Positions 1-5,870 of a DNA stretch of 13,046 nucleotides are shown piece after piece. Within the stretch, counting starts at the first letter, position 1; each line of letters starts with the position of its first letter. A model generated the notes under the pieces. That model was given only the letters and a program-made list of their open reading frames with translations. It was not told the DNA's origin and did not search any database. The stretch is from positions 1 through 13,046 of the forward strand of contig JAICEH010000031.1 in the NCBI GenBank assembly GCA_025924275.1, given 5' to 3'. The position numbers were made by a program, and so were the translations under genes. This DNA comes from Gemmatimonadales bacterium. GTDB lineage: Bacteria > Gemmatimonadota > Gemmatimonadetes > Gemmatimonadales > GWC2-71-9.

Positions 1-644
1 AGGATGTTGCGCTCGGTGGCGCTCACCACGCCCGCGGTGACCGTGGGCTCCGAGTTCCCCAGCAGGTAGCTGTAGGGATTGCCCAGGGCGACGACCCACT
101 CGCCGGTGAGGAGGTCGGTGCTCCGCCCGATCGGGGCGACGGCGAAGCGCGGCCCTTGCAGCCGCAGCACCGCGATGTCGGTGGTGGGATCCTCGCCCAC
201 CACGGAGGCGGGGAGCTCGGTGCCGTCCGGAAGGGTCACGATCACCGACTCGGCACCGGACACCACGTGCTGGTTGGTGACCACGATGCCGTCGGGCCGC
301 ACGATGAAGCCGGTGCCGAAGCCCTGCACGACCTGGTCCCGCGACTGCGGGATGAAGAAGAAATCGAAGGGCGACTCGGACCGGCGCCGGCGCGCCGTGA
401 CCGAGATGGACACGACGGCGGGGCTGACCCGCTCGACCGCGCGGACGATCGCCGTGCGCCGGCTCTCGTCCACCTGGGCCGTGGCCACCGTCGCGGCGCG
501 GCGCGGGGCGTCGGGTGGGCCCCGGTCGGCCGGCGTCTGGGAGTCGGCCCGGCCGCCGCCGCAGGCCGTGAGCGCGGCGATCGCGAGCGCCACCGCCCCG
601 CGCCGGGGGGCGCGGGAGGGTCCGGCGGGGGAGGGATGCGGCAT
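1..644 (-). CDS. HtrA/DegP-like trypsin-family serine protease, probable lipoprotein (partial, C-terminus beyond left edge)
   Basis: Reading the minus strand from the ATG at 644-642 gives 214 codons before the window ends. Residues 15-28 form a short hydrophobic stretch ending in LTAC, a plausible lipobox with Cys28 as the lipidated residue, followed by a Gly/Pro/Asp-rich linker. The chymotrypsin-fold core follows: an FGTGFIV strand at 109-115, the catalytic histidine H126 in TNQHVV, and the catalytic aspartate D156 in TTDIAVLRL. The segment VVALGNPYSYLLGNSEPTVTAGVVSA near 184-209 is the usual HtrA lead-in to the catalytic serine loop. That serine (GDSGGP type) and any PDZ domains lie outside the window. 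HtrA proteases degrade or refold damaged envelope proteins, and the lipoprotein signal suggests membrane anchoring in the envelope. The gene begins 5 bp after the truA stop and is probably cotranscribed with it. Confidence 0.9.
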   Translation of the reverse strand, partial: MPHPSPAGPSRAPRRGAVALAIAALTACGGGRADSQTPADRGPPDAPRRAATVATAQVDESRRTAIVRAVERVSPAVVSISVTARRRRSESPFDFFFIPQSRDQVVQGFGTGFIVRPDGIVVTNQHVVSGAESVIVTLPDGTELPASVVGEDPTTDIAVLRLQGPRFAVAPIGRSTDLLTGEWVVALGNPYSYLLGNSEPTVTAGVVSATERNI

Positions 645-649
645 TACGC

Positions 650-1432
650 TCAAGCGGCCTCGTGGGGCGCGAGATAGTCGTCGGGGTCGTAGCGCGCGGC
701 CACGAACCAGAGCCCCTGCGGCGGCGCCGGCGGGCTCGTGTCCTGGTTGTCGCGCCCCGCGAGCAGCCGTGGCAGGTCCGCCACCGGCCGCCGGTCCAGC
801 CCCGCGTCCACCATCGTCCCGACGAGCATCCTCACCATGTGGTGCAGGAAGCGGTCGGCCGCGACCTCGAAGCGCCAGCCGCGACCATCGGGCCGCGGCG
901 TCCATCGTGCCGTCGTGAGCCGGCAGCGATAGTGCGGCTTGGGCTCCCCCCGGGCGGCGAAGGCGCTGAAGTCGTGCTCGCCGAGCACCGCTGCCGCTGC
1001 CGCCGCCAGCCGCCCCCCGTCCAGCGCGCGACCGAGCGCCCATTCCCACCGCCGCCGGAACGGCGAGGCGGAGGCGGGGTCGGTGCCGACGTCGTAGCGG
1101 TAGGCCCGCTCCAGCGCCGACTTGCGGGCGTGGAAGCCGGCCCGCATCCCGTCCACCCGAGCCACCCAGCAGTCCCGCGGCACCAGCGCGTTGAGCGCCC
1201 GGTGGAGCTCGGAGGCCTCCCAGCGCGCCGGCAGCGAGCAGCTGACGCCCATCCCCAGCGCGTGCACGCCGGCGTCCGTGCGCCCGGCCGCGTGGGCCAC
1301 CACCCGGTGGCCGGCCAGGCGCTCCAGCGCCCGTTCCACCTCCGCCTGCACCGTCCGGCCCTCCGCCTGCCGCTGCCAGCCGACGAAGCCGCTGCCGTCG
1401 TACTCGAGGGTGAGCAGGAAGGTCCGCGCCAT
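650..1432 (-). CDS. truA: tRNA pseudouridine(38-40) synthase TruA
   Basis: The 260-aa product converts uridines 38-40 of the tRNA anticodon stem-loop to pseudouridine in the cytoplasm. The N-terminus MARTFLLTLEYDGSGFVGWQ is typical of TruA. The catalytic aspartate is D53 in AGRTDAGVHA. The conserved active-site tyrosine region ERAYRYDV lies at 109-115, GEHDFSAF at 151-158, and the C-terminal RNA-binding motif FLHHMVRMLVGTM at 195-207. Length matches the family (about 250-270 aa), so the gene looks intact. The ATG at 1432-1430 fits the start of homologues. No Shine-Dalgarno sequence precedes it, and a good -10 box ends only 9 nt upstream, which suggests a very short or absent leader. It is followed after 5 bp by the HtrA-like protease gene and is divergent from trpD. 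Confidence 0.97.
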   Translation of the reverse strand: MARTFLLTLEYDGSGFVGWQRQAEGRTVQAEVERALERLAGHRVVAHAAGRTDAGVHALGMGVSCSLPARWEASELHRALNALVPRDCWVARVDGMRAGFHARKSALERAYRYDVGTDPASASPFRRRWEWALGRALDGGRLAAAAAAVLGEHDFSAFAARGEPKPHYRCRLTTARWTPRPDGRGWRFEVAADRFLHHMVRMLVGTMVDAGLDRRPVADLPRLLAGRDNQDTSPPAPPQGLWFVAARYDPDDYLAPHEAA

Positions 1433-1441
1433 CGCGGGCGG

Positions 1442-1471
1442 AATCTAGCCCGGGCCTCGGGTCCGCGGCAA
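1442..1471 (-). promoter_or_regulatory. Putative truA promoter
   Basis: On the minus strand, TTGCCG (1471-1466) and TAGATT (1447-1442) are separated by 18 bp, a fair match to a housekeeping sigma-factor promoter. The -10 box ends 9 nt before the truA ATG, so transcription would start at or within a few bases of the start codon. The same TAGATT box, with TTGCCC 17 bp upstream, precedes lexA in this window, which makes the call more credible. This is pattern recognition only. Confidence 0.5.
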
Positions 1472-1485
1472 GCGTCGCAACTCGT

Positions 1486-1499
1486 TGTCAGAATTGACA
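1486..1499. promoter_or_regulatory. Inverted/direct repeat over the trpD -35 box, candidate operator
   Basis: TGTCA-GAAT-TGACA is a perfect inverted repeat with 5-bp arms and a 4-bp centre. The same bases can be read as a tandem direct repeat, TTGTCAGAA TTGACAGAA (1485-1502, one mismatch). It coincides with the proposed trpD -35 hexamer at 1494-1499, so a bound protein would block that promoter. It does not resemble the E. coli TrpR operator. No regulator can be assigned from the sequence. Confidence 0.35.
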
Positions 1500-1523
1500 G
1501 AAGCCCGGTTTCTCGGGTAGGCT
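1494..1523 (+). promoter_or_regulatory. Putative trpD promoter
   Basis: A perfect -35 hexamer TTGACA (1494-1499) is followed after 18 bp by TAGGCT (1518-1523), which keeps T1, A2 and T6 of the -10 consensus. Predicted transcription start is near 1530, giving a leader of about 60 nt before the trpD GTG. This is one of few AT-containing patches in an otherwise GC-saturated intergenic region, which supports a promoter role. Confidence 0.5.
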
Positions 1524-1535
1524 TCCCGGTGGCCG

Positions 1536-1576
1536 CGCCCGTTCCGGGCGGACCGATCCCGGCGGCCCGGCCGCCG
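1536..1576 (+). promoter_or_regulatory. Two GC-rich hairpins in the trpD leader
   Basis: Two perfect hairpins follow the predicted transcription start. CGCCCG-TTC-CGGGCG (1536-1550) has a 6-bp stem and 3-nt loop. CGGCGGC-CCG-GCCGCCG (1560-1576) has a 7-bp stem and 3-nt loop, and ends 14 nt before the trpD GTG. No U-tract follows either stem, so they are not classical terminators, and no leader peptide with clustered Trp codons is visible. They could affect translation initiation of trpD, which has no Shine-Dalgarno sequence, but GC-rich DNA yields such hairpins by chance. Confidence 0.3.
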
Positions 1577-1590
1577 CACCCCTGGCGCCC

Positions 1591-2616
1591 GTGACGAACC
1601 CGCTCTCCCTCGCGCTCGAGCGCCTCGCGGCGCGGCAGGAACTCAGCGCCGAGGAAACCACCGCGGCCCTCGGGCTCCTGATGGCGGGGCAGGCCTCCCC
1701 GGCGCAGGCGGCGGGATTCCTGCTCGGCCTGCGGGTGCGGGGGGAGACCGCGGGGGAACTGGCCGGCGCGGCCCGCGCGATCCGCGAAGTCATGGTGCGG
1801 GTGCCCCACCCGCGGCCGGATCGGCTGGTGGACACCTGCGGCACCGGCGGGGGCCGGGTCGCCACGATCAATCTCTCCACGGCCGCCGCGTTCGTCGTCG
1901 CCGCCGCAGGCGTGCCGGTCGCCAAGCACGGCAATCGGAGCCACACCTCCCGCTCGGGGTCCGCGGACGTGCTCGAGGCGCTCGGCGTGCCGATCGAGCA
2001 GCCGCCCACGCGGTCGGCGACGTGCCTTCGTGTCTCCGGACTCGCCTTCCTTTTCGCCCCGGCGCACCATCCCGCCATGCGCCACCTGGCGCCAGTGCGC
2101 CGAGACCTGGGCGTCCCGACGGTGATGAACCTGCTTGGCCCGCTCGCCAATCCGGCGGGGGCGCTCCGCCAGGTGGTCGGCGTCGCCGATCAGGGCCGGG
2201 CCCCGGTGGTGGCGGAGGCACTCCGGCGGCTCGGCGCGGTGCACGCCCTGGTGGTGCACGCGGAGGTCGGGATGGACGAGATCAGTCCCGCCGGTGCCAC
2301 CCGCGTCTGGGAGGTGCGGGAGGCGGGCGTGACCGCGTGGACCTTCGAGCCGGGGCGGCACGGCCTCGCCGCGGGCCTCGAGGGCCTCGAGCCGGGGGAT
2401 CCGGCCCACAACGCGGCACGGATCGAGCGCCTCTTCGACGGGGACGGACCACCGGGCCTGCGGGCGGCGGTGCTGCTCAACGCCGCGGCCGCGGTCTACG
2501 TGGCCGAGGACGGCGGGGACTGGGAGGCGGCGGTGCGGCGGGTGACGTGCGCGCTGGACGGGAAGGCCGCGCGCGCCAAGCTGGAGGAACTCCGGCGGGT
2601 CAGTACTTCCGGATGA
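1591..2616 (+). CDS. trpD: Anthranilate phosphoribosyltransferase TrpD
   Basis: The 341-aa product transfers phosphoribose from PRPP to anthranilate, the second committed step of tryptophan synthesis. The helical N-terminal domain (about 1-70) is followed by the nucleoside-phosphorylase-like catalytic domain. DTCGTGGG at 81-88 is the PRPP pyrophosphate loop. KHGNRSHTSRSGSADVLEALG at 112-132 is the signature anthranilate/PRPP region. PVRRDLGVPTVMNLLGPLANP at 168-188 and the metal-binding D229-E230 in GMDEIS are also present. Length is normal for the family. Start is GTG at 1591, chosen because PLSLALERLAARQELSAEE aligns with usual TrpD N-termini; no Shine-Dalgarno precedes it. It stands alone, separated from trpC by lexA on the other strand, and its last 17 bp overlap the lexA 3' end. 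Confidence 0.96.
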   Translation: MTNPLSLALERLAARQELSAEETTAALGLLMAGQASPAQAAGFLLGLRVRGETAGELAGAARAIREVMVRVPHPRPDRLVDTCGTGGGRVATINLSTAAAFVVAAAGVPVAKHGNRSHTSRSGSADVLEALGVPIEQPPTRSATCLRVSGLAFLFAPAHHPAMRHLAPVRRDLGVPTVMNLLGPLANPAGALRQVVGVADQGRAPVVAEALRRLGAVHALVVHAEVGMDEISPAGATRVWEVREAGVTAWTFEPGRHGLAAGLEGLEPGDPAHNAARIERLFDGDGPPGLRAAVLLNAAAAVYVAEDGGDWEAAVRRVTCALDGKAARAKLEELRRVSTSG

Positions 2617-3208
2617 CGCCGACGACCACGCCGTGGATCAGCACGTCCGACTCGCGGACCCGGAGGGGCTGCACGGCGGCATTGGCCGGCTGAAGCCGGA
2701 TCCACCCGCCCGATTCGCGGTAGAAACGCTTGACGGTGGCCTCGGCGCCGTGAACCAGGGCGATGACCATCTCGCCGTTGTCGGCGGTCTGGCGCCCGTG
2801 GACCACGACGAAGTCCCCGTCCTGGATGTGGTCGTCGATCATGGAGTCCCCGCGCACCTTGAGGGCGTAGTTCGGCCCGCCCCGGGGGAGCATCGCGTCG
2901 GGCACGGCGAGGGTCTCGCCGTGCATCACGCTCTCGATCGGCGTGCCGGCGGCCACGGTGCCGAGGAGCGGCAGTTCCACCGCGCCCGCGAGGCCGCCCG
3001 GGGGCATCAGCTCGATGCCCCGGCTCTCGTTGTACTGGCGCCGGATGAAGCCCTTCCGCTCCAGGTTGGTCAGGTGCTCGTGCACCGTGGCCAGCGACTG
3101 GAATCCGAAGTGCTCCGCGATCTCCTCGAAGCTCGGCGCGTAGCCGTGCTGCTCGACGAAGGCCTGGAGGAACGCCAGCAGCTCACTCTGGCGCTTGGTG
3201 AGGGGCAT
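2600..3208 (-). CDS. lexA: LexA, SOS-response repressor and self-cleaving serine peptidase
   Basis: The 202-aa product represses DNA-damage genes until RecA-stimulated autocleavage. An N-terminal winged helix (about 1-66) contains YAPSFEEIAEHFGFQSLATVHEHLTNLERKGFI at 23-55, the DNA-reading helix-turn-helix. After a linker, the S24 peptidase domain carries the scissile A87-G88 bond in VAAGTPIE, the nucleophile S122 in RGDSMIDDHI and the general base K160 in ATVKRF, so self-cleavage should work. Length equals E. coli LexA. ATG at 3208-3206 is preferred over longer in-frame starts because MPLTKRQSELLAFL is the canonical N-terminus and GAGG sits 5 nt upstream. It diverges from trpC (35 bp between starts) and converges on trpD with a 17-bp overlap. 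Its likely promoter and operator lie over the trpC start. Confidence 0.97.
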   Translation of the reverse strand: MPLTKRQSELLAFLQAFVEQHGYAPSFEEIAEHFGFQSLATVHEHLTNLERKGFIRRQYNESRGIELMPPGGLAGAVELPLLGTVAAGTPIESVMHGETLAVPDAMLPRGGPNYALKVRGDSMIDDHIQDGDFVVVHGRQTADNGEMVIALVHGAEATVKRFYRESGGWIRLQPANAAVQPLRVRESDVLIHGVVVGVIRKY

Positions 3209-3237
3209 CGTGGCCTCGGGGCGGTGGACCAAAGGGA

Positions 3238-3258
3238 ACCCGAATGAATCTACCCGAA
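3238..3258 (-). promoter_or_regulatory. Direct repeat TTCGGGT-N7-TTCGGGT flanking the lexA -10 box, candidate LexA operator
   Basis: On the minus strand two identical 7-bp units (3258-3252 and 3244-3238) are separated by 7 bp, a 14-bp period, and bracket the -10 hexamer of the proposed lexA promoter. LexA usually represses its own gene, and some lineages (Alphaproteobacteria) use a direct-repeat site, GTTC-N7-GTTC, so an operator here is plausible. Neither the E. coli-type CTGT-N8-ACAG nor the Bacillus-type GAAC-N4-GTTC site is seen at the lexA promoter. Binding is inference only. Confidence 0.35.
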
Positions 3259-4062
3259 GAGCGGCCGAAGGGCAAGCCGGTGAGCCTCGAGGAGATCCTT
3301 GCGCGGACCCGGCACGACCTCGCCCGGGAGCGCCCCGACCATCGCCGCCTCGAGGGCGCGGCACTCGCGGCGCCGCTCCCACCGGACTTCGCCGCCGCCC
3401 TGCGGGCGCCGCGCGTGGCGCTGGTCGCGGAAGTGAAGCGCCGGAGCCCCTCGGCCGGGAGCATCGCGGAGTCGCTCGATCCCGTGGGCCGGGCCGCGGA
3501 CTACGAGGCGGGCGGCGCGGCCGCCGTGTCCGTGGTGACCGACGGGCCCTTCTTCGGCGGCTCGCTCGAGGACCTCCGCCGGGTGGCCGGCCGGGTGGCC
3601 GTGCCCGTCCTCCGGAAGGACTTCATCCTGGAGGAGCGCCAGGTGCTCGAGGCCCGCGCGGCCGGGGCCTCGGCGGTACTCCTCCTGGTGCGCGCGCTCC
3701 GCCCCGCTCGGCTCCGGGCGCTCCGGCGGCTCGCCGACGAACTCGGACTCGGTGCCCTGGTCGAGGCGCACGGCGAGGCCGAGGTGGACGCCGCGCTGGA
3801 GGCGGATGCGCTGGTCGTGGGGGTGAACGCGCGCGACCTCGACACCTTCGCCGTGGACCCGGCGGGCGCGTGGCGGCATCTCCGCCGGATTCCCCCCGAC
3901 CGGCTCGCGGTGGCCGAGAGCGGCATCGGCTCGGTGGCCGACGTGGAGCGTGCCGCGGAGGCCGGGGCGGATGCGGTCCTCGTGGGGACGGCCCTGTCGG
4001 CTAGCCCGGATCCGGCGGGTCTGGCGCGGCGGCTCGCCGAGGTCGAGCGCCGTGGCCGCTGA
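3244..4062 (+). CDS. trpC: Indole-3-glycerol phosphate synthase TrpC
   Basis: The 272-aa (beta/alpha)8-barrel enzyme decarboxylates and closes CdRP to indole-3-glycerol phosphate. The family's catalytic residues can be placed: E63 and K65 in LVAEVKRRSPSAG, K125 in PVLRKDFILEE, E174 in LVEAHGE, N195 in GVNARDLDTF and E225 in AESGIGS, with the phosphate loop near VGTAL (247-251). ATG at 3244 has AAAGGG 7 nt upstream. A GTG at 3280 (VSLEEILART) is an alternative, since family members often begin near there; using it would free the lexA promoter from the coding sequence. It is the first gene of a long plus-strand overlapping run: trpF begins 11 nt before its stop. No convincing own promoter was found; one would have to lie within the divergent lexA gene. 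Confidence 0.96.
   Translation: MNLPEERPKGKPVSLEEILARTRHDLARERPDHRRLEGAALAAPLPPDFAAALRAPRVALVAEVKRRSPSAGSIAESLDPVGRAADYEAGGAAAVSVVTDGPFFGGSLEDLRRVAGRVAVPVLRKDFILEERQVLEARAAGASAVLLLVRALRPARLRALRRLADELGLGALVEAHGEAEVDAALEADALVVGVNARDLDTFAVDPAGAWRHLRRIPPDRLAVAESGIGSVADVERAAEAGADAVLVGTALSASPDPAGLARRLAEVERRGR
3247..3275 (-). promoter_or_regulatory. Putative lexA promoter inside the trpC 5' coding region
   Basis: On the minus strand, TTGCCC (3275-3270) and TAGATT (3252-3247) are spaced by 17 bp, the optimum for a housekeeping promoter. The predicted leader of roughly 33 nt contains the GAGG Shine-Dalgarno before the lexA ATG. The whole element lies within codons 2-11 of trpC if the ATG at 3244 is used. 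The hexamers nearly match those proposed for truA. Confidence 0.5.
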
Positions 4063-4678
4063 GGTCAAGGTCTGCGGGATCACGCGCCCGGGCGACGCGG
4101 CGATGGCCGCGGCGGGGGGCGCGTCGTACCTTGGAGTCGTGCTCGCGGGTGGTCCGCGCACCGTTGCCGAGGCGATGGTGCGCGAGATCGTCGCCGCGGC
4201 GGCGCCGGTGCCGGTGCTCGGGGTATTCGGGGCGGCACCGGTGGGTGATATCCTTCGAGCAATCCGCGCCACCGGACTGGCCGGCGCGCAGCTGCACCTC
4301 TCGGACCCGGCACCCGCCGCCCTGGCGGGCGCGGGGCTGGTCTGGCGTGTGCGGCGGCTCGCCTCGGCGGAGGACGCGGAGGCGCTCGCCGACGTCCCGG
4401 AAGCCGCGGCGGTGCTGGTCGAACCGCTGGTGCCCGGGGCGTGCGGCGGAGCGGGGGTCGCGCTCGACGTGGCGGTGGCCCGCACCGCCCGTCGCTGCCT
4501 CGCGGGGCGGCGCATGGTGCTGGCGGGCGGGCTCCGCCCGGAGACCGTGGCAGACGTCGTGCGGGCGGTGCGGCCCGACGTGGTGGACGTGAGTTCCGGC
4601 GTCGAGCCTCCCGGCCAGCCGGGGATCAAGGACGCCGGACGGATGAGGGACTTCCTGGAGGCGGTGCGTGGCCTGTAG
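4052..4678 (+). CDS. trpF: Phosphoribosylanthranilate isomerase TrpF (unusual catalytic-site residue)
   Basis: The 208-aa barrel enzyme isomerises phosphoribosylanthranilate to CdRP, the substrate of the preceding gene's product. VKVCGITRPGDA at 6-16 contains the general base Cys8. AQLHLSD at 79-85 matches the QLHG strand. VDVSSGVEPPGQPGIKD at 178-194 is the C-terminal phosphate-binding signature. The general acid is normally an aspartate in a LLD strand before a GGTG turn; here the aligned segment VLVEPLVPGACGGAGVALD (121-139) has E124 and GGAG instead. The rest of the fold signature is present, so it is probably functional. Start is GTG at 4052, inside the last 11 nt of trpC, with GAGG 9 nt upstream. 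It in turn overlaps trpB by 11 nt. Confidence 0.92.
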   Translation: MAAEVKVCGITRPGDAAMAAAGGASYLGVVLAGGPRTVAEAMVREIVAAAAPVPVLGVFGAAPVGDILRAIRATGLAGAQLHLSDPAPAALAGAGLVWRVRRLASAEDAEALADVPEAAAVLVEPLVPGACGGAGVALDVAVARTARRCLAGRRMVLAGGLRPETVADVVRAVRPDVVDVSSGVEPPGQPGIKDAGRMRDFLEAVRGL

Positions 4679-5870
4679 CCTGGCGACCGAGCGGGCCCCC
4701 GAGGGGAGGTTCGGCCCCTACGGCGGGCGCTACGTGCCCGAGACCCTCGTCGCCGCCCTGGACGAGCTGGCCCTGCTGTACGATGCCGTCCGGGAGGATC
4801 CCGCCTTCGTGGCCGAGCGGGACGCCCTGCTCCGGGATTTCGCCGGCCGGCCGACGCCGATCACCGAGGCGCCGCGGCTCGCGCACGAGGTCGGCGCGCG
4901 CGTGGTCCTCAAGCGCGAGGACCTGCTGCACACCGGCGCCCACAAGATCAACAACACCATCGGGCAGGTCCTGCTCGCCCGCCGCATGGGCAAGTCGCGG
5001 ATCATCGCCGAGACGGGGGCCGGGCAGCACGGCGTGGCCACCGCCACCGTGTGCGCGCGGTTCGGGCTGGATTGCGTGGTGTACATGGGGGCGGAGGACG
5101 TCGAGCGCCAGGCGCTCAACGTGCACCGGATGCGCCTGCTCGGGGCGGAGGTGGTGCCGGTCGCCTCGGGCGCGCGGACGCTCAAGGACGCGACCAACGA
5201 AGCCCTCCGCGACTGGGTGGCGAACGTGCCTTCCACCCACTACGTGATCGGCAGCGTGGTCGGGCCCGATCCCTACCCCCGGATGGTGCGCGACTTCCAG
5301 TCGGTGATCGGCCGGGAGGCCGGGGCCCAGCTCCGGGCCCGGTACGGCCGCCTGCCCCGCACCGTGGTGGCGTGCGTCGGCGGCGGGTCGAACGCCCTCG
5401 GCATCTTCGCGGGGTTCCTGGATCAGCCCGGCGTCGAGCTGGTGGGCGTGGAGGGCGCGGGGGAGGGACTGGCCACCGGGCACCACGCCGCGACCCTCGG
5501 TGCGGGACGACCCGGGGTGCTCCACGGCGCGCTCAGCTACCTGCTCCAGGACGAGGGCGGCCAGGTGATCGAGGCCCACTCCGTTTCCGCCGGCCTCGAC
5601 TATCCCGGGGTCGGCCCGGAGCACAGCTGGCTCCGGGACACCGGGCGGGTCCGGTACGCCTCGGCCACCGACGCCGAGGCGCTCGCGGCCTTCGCGGCCC
5701 TCGCCCGGCTCGAGGGCATCATCCCGGCACTGGAGACGGCGCACGCGGTCGCGTGGCTCCGGGCCTCTCGCGGCCGGTGGGAGCCGGAGGACCTGGTGCT
5801 CCTCTGCCTGAGCGGTCGGGGGGACAAGGACCTCGCCCAGGCGGCGGCCCGGGGGAGGGAGGCGCCGTGA
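4668..5870 (+). CDS. trpB: Tryptophan synthase beta subunit TrpB
   Basis: The 400-aa PLP enzyme condenses indole with serine, normally in an alpha2-beta2 complex with TrpA that channels indole. GRFGPYGGRYVPETL at 13-27 is the classic TrpB N-terminus. The PLP Schiff-base lysine is K93 in HTGAHKINNTIGQ. The catalytic glutamate is E115 in IAETGAGQHG. The PLP phosphate loop is CVGGGSNALG at 236-245, and CLSGRGDKD at 380-388 contains the serine contacting the pyridine nitrogen. Length is typical of the TrpB1 type. Start is GTG at 4668 with GGAGG 6 nt upstream, overlapping trpF by 11 nt. Unusually, the next gene is not trpA: a HEAT-repeat gene starts in the GTGA overlapping its stop, and trpA lies about 3.1 kb further on. 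Confidence 0.97.
   Translation: MACSLATERAPEGRFGPYGGRYVPETLVAALDELALLYDAVREDPAFVAERDALLRDFAGRPTPITEAPRLAHEVGARVVLKREDLLHTGAHKINNTIGQVLLARRMGKSRIIAETGAGQHGVATATVCARFGLDCVVYMGAEDVERQALNVHRMRLLGAEVVPVASGARTLKDATNEALRDWVANVPSTHYVIGSVVGPDPYPRMVRDFQSVIGREAGAQLRARYGRLPRTVVACVGGGSNALGIFAGFLDQPGVELVGVEGAGEGLATGHHAATLGAGRPGVLHGALSYLLQDEGGQVIEAHSVSAGLDYPGVGPEHSWLRDTGRVRYASATDAEALAAFAALARLEGIIPALETAHAVAWLRASRGRWEPEDLVLLCLSGRGDKDLAQAAARGREAP

Noticed and set aside
1485..1500. E. coli-type SOS box (CTGT-N8-ACAG) in the truA-trpD region
   Set aside because: The minus strand reads CTGT-N8-ACAA, close to the consensus, but no such site occurs at the lexA promoter, where autoregulation would be expected. Chance is more likely.
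1530..1590. Trp leader peptide and transcription attenuator before trpD
   Set aside because: No short frame with clustered TGG codons and no stem followed by a T-run is present.
832..2409. A 525-codon minus-strand frame spanning truA and trpD
   Set aside because: It crosses the intergenic promoter region and both recognised genes in the wrong frames, and its translation has no conserved motif.
3232..3262. Alphaproteobacterial LexA site GTTC-N7-GTTC upstream of lexA
   Set aside because: Only ATTC-N6-GTTC is found; spacing and first half-site do not match.
3209..3382. N-terminal extension of lexA to an upstream in-frame start
   Set aside because: The extra residues are Arg/Pro/Gly-rich and lie over trpC coding sequence. 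MPLTKRQSELLAFL is the standard LexA beginning and has a Shine-Dalgarno.
2218..3735. Shared 13-bp string CTCCGGCGGCTCG in trpD and trpC
   Set aside because: Both copies encode Leu-Arg-Arg-Leu in helices, so it follows from codon bias rather than a repeat element.
3950..4051. Earlier in-frame start for trpF
   Set aside because: The extension lies wholly within trpC and is basic and low-complexity. TrpF enzymes begin directly with the VKVCGIT strand, as after the GTG at 4052.
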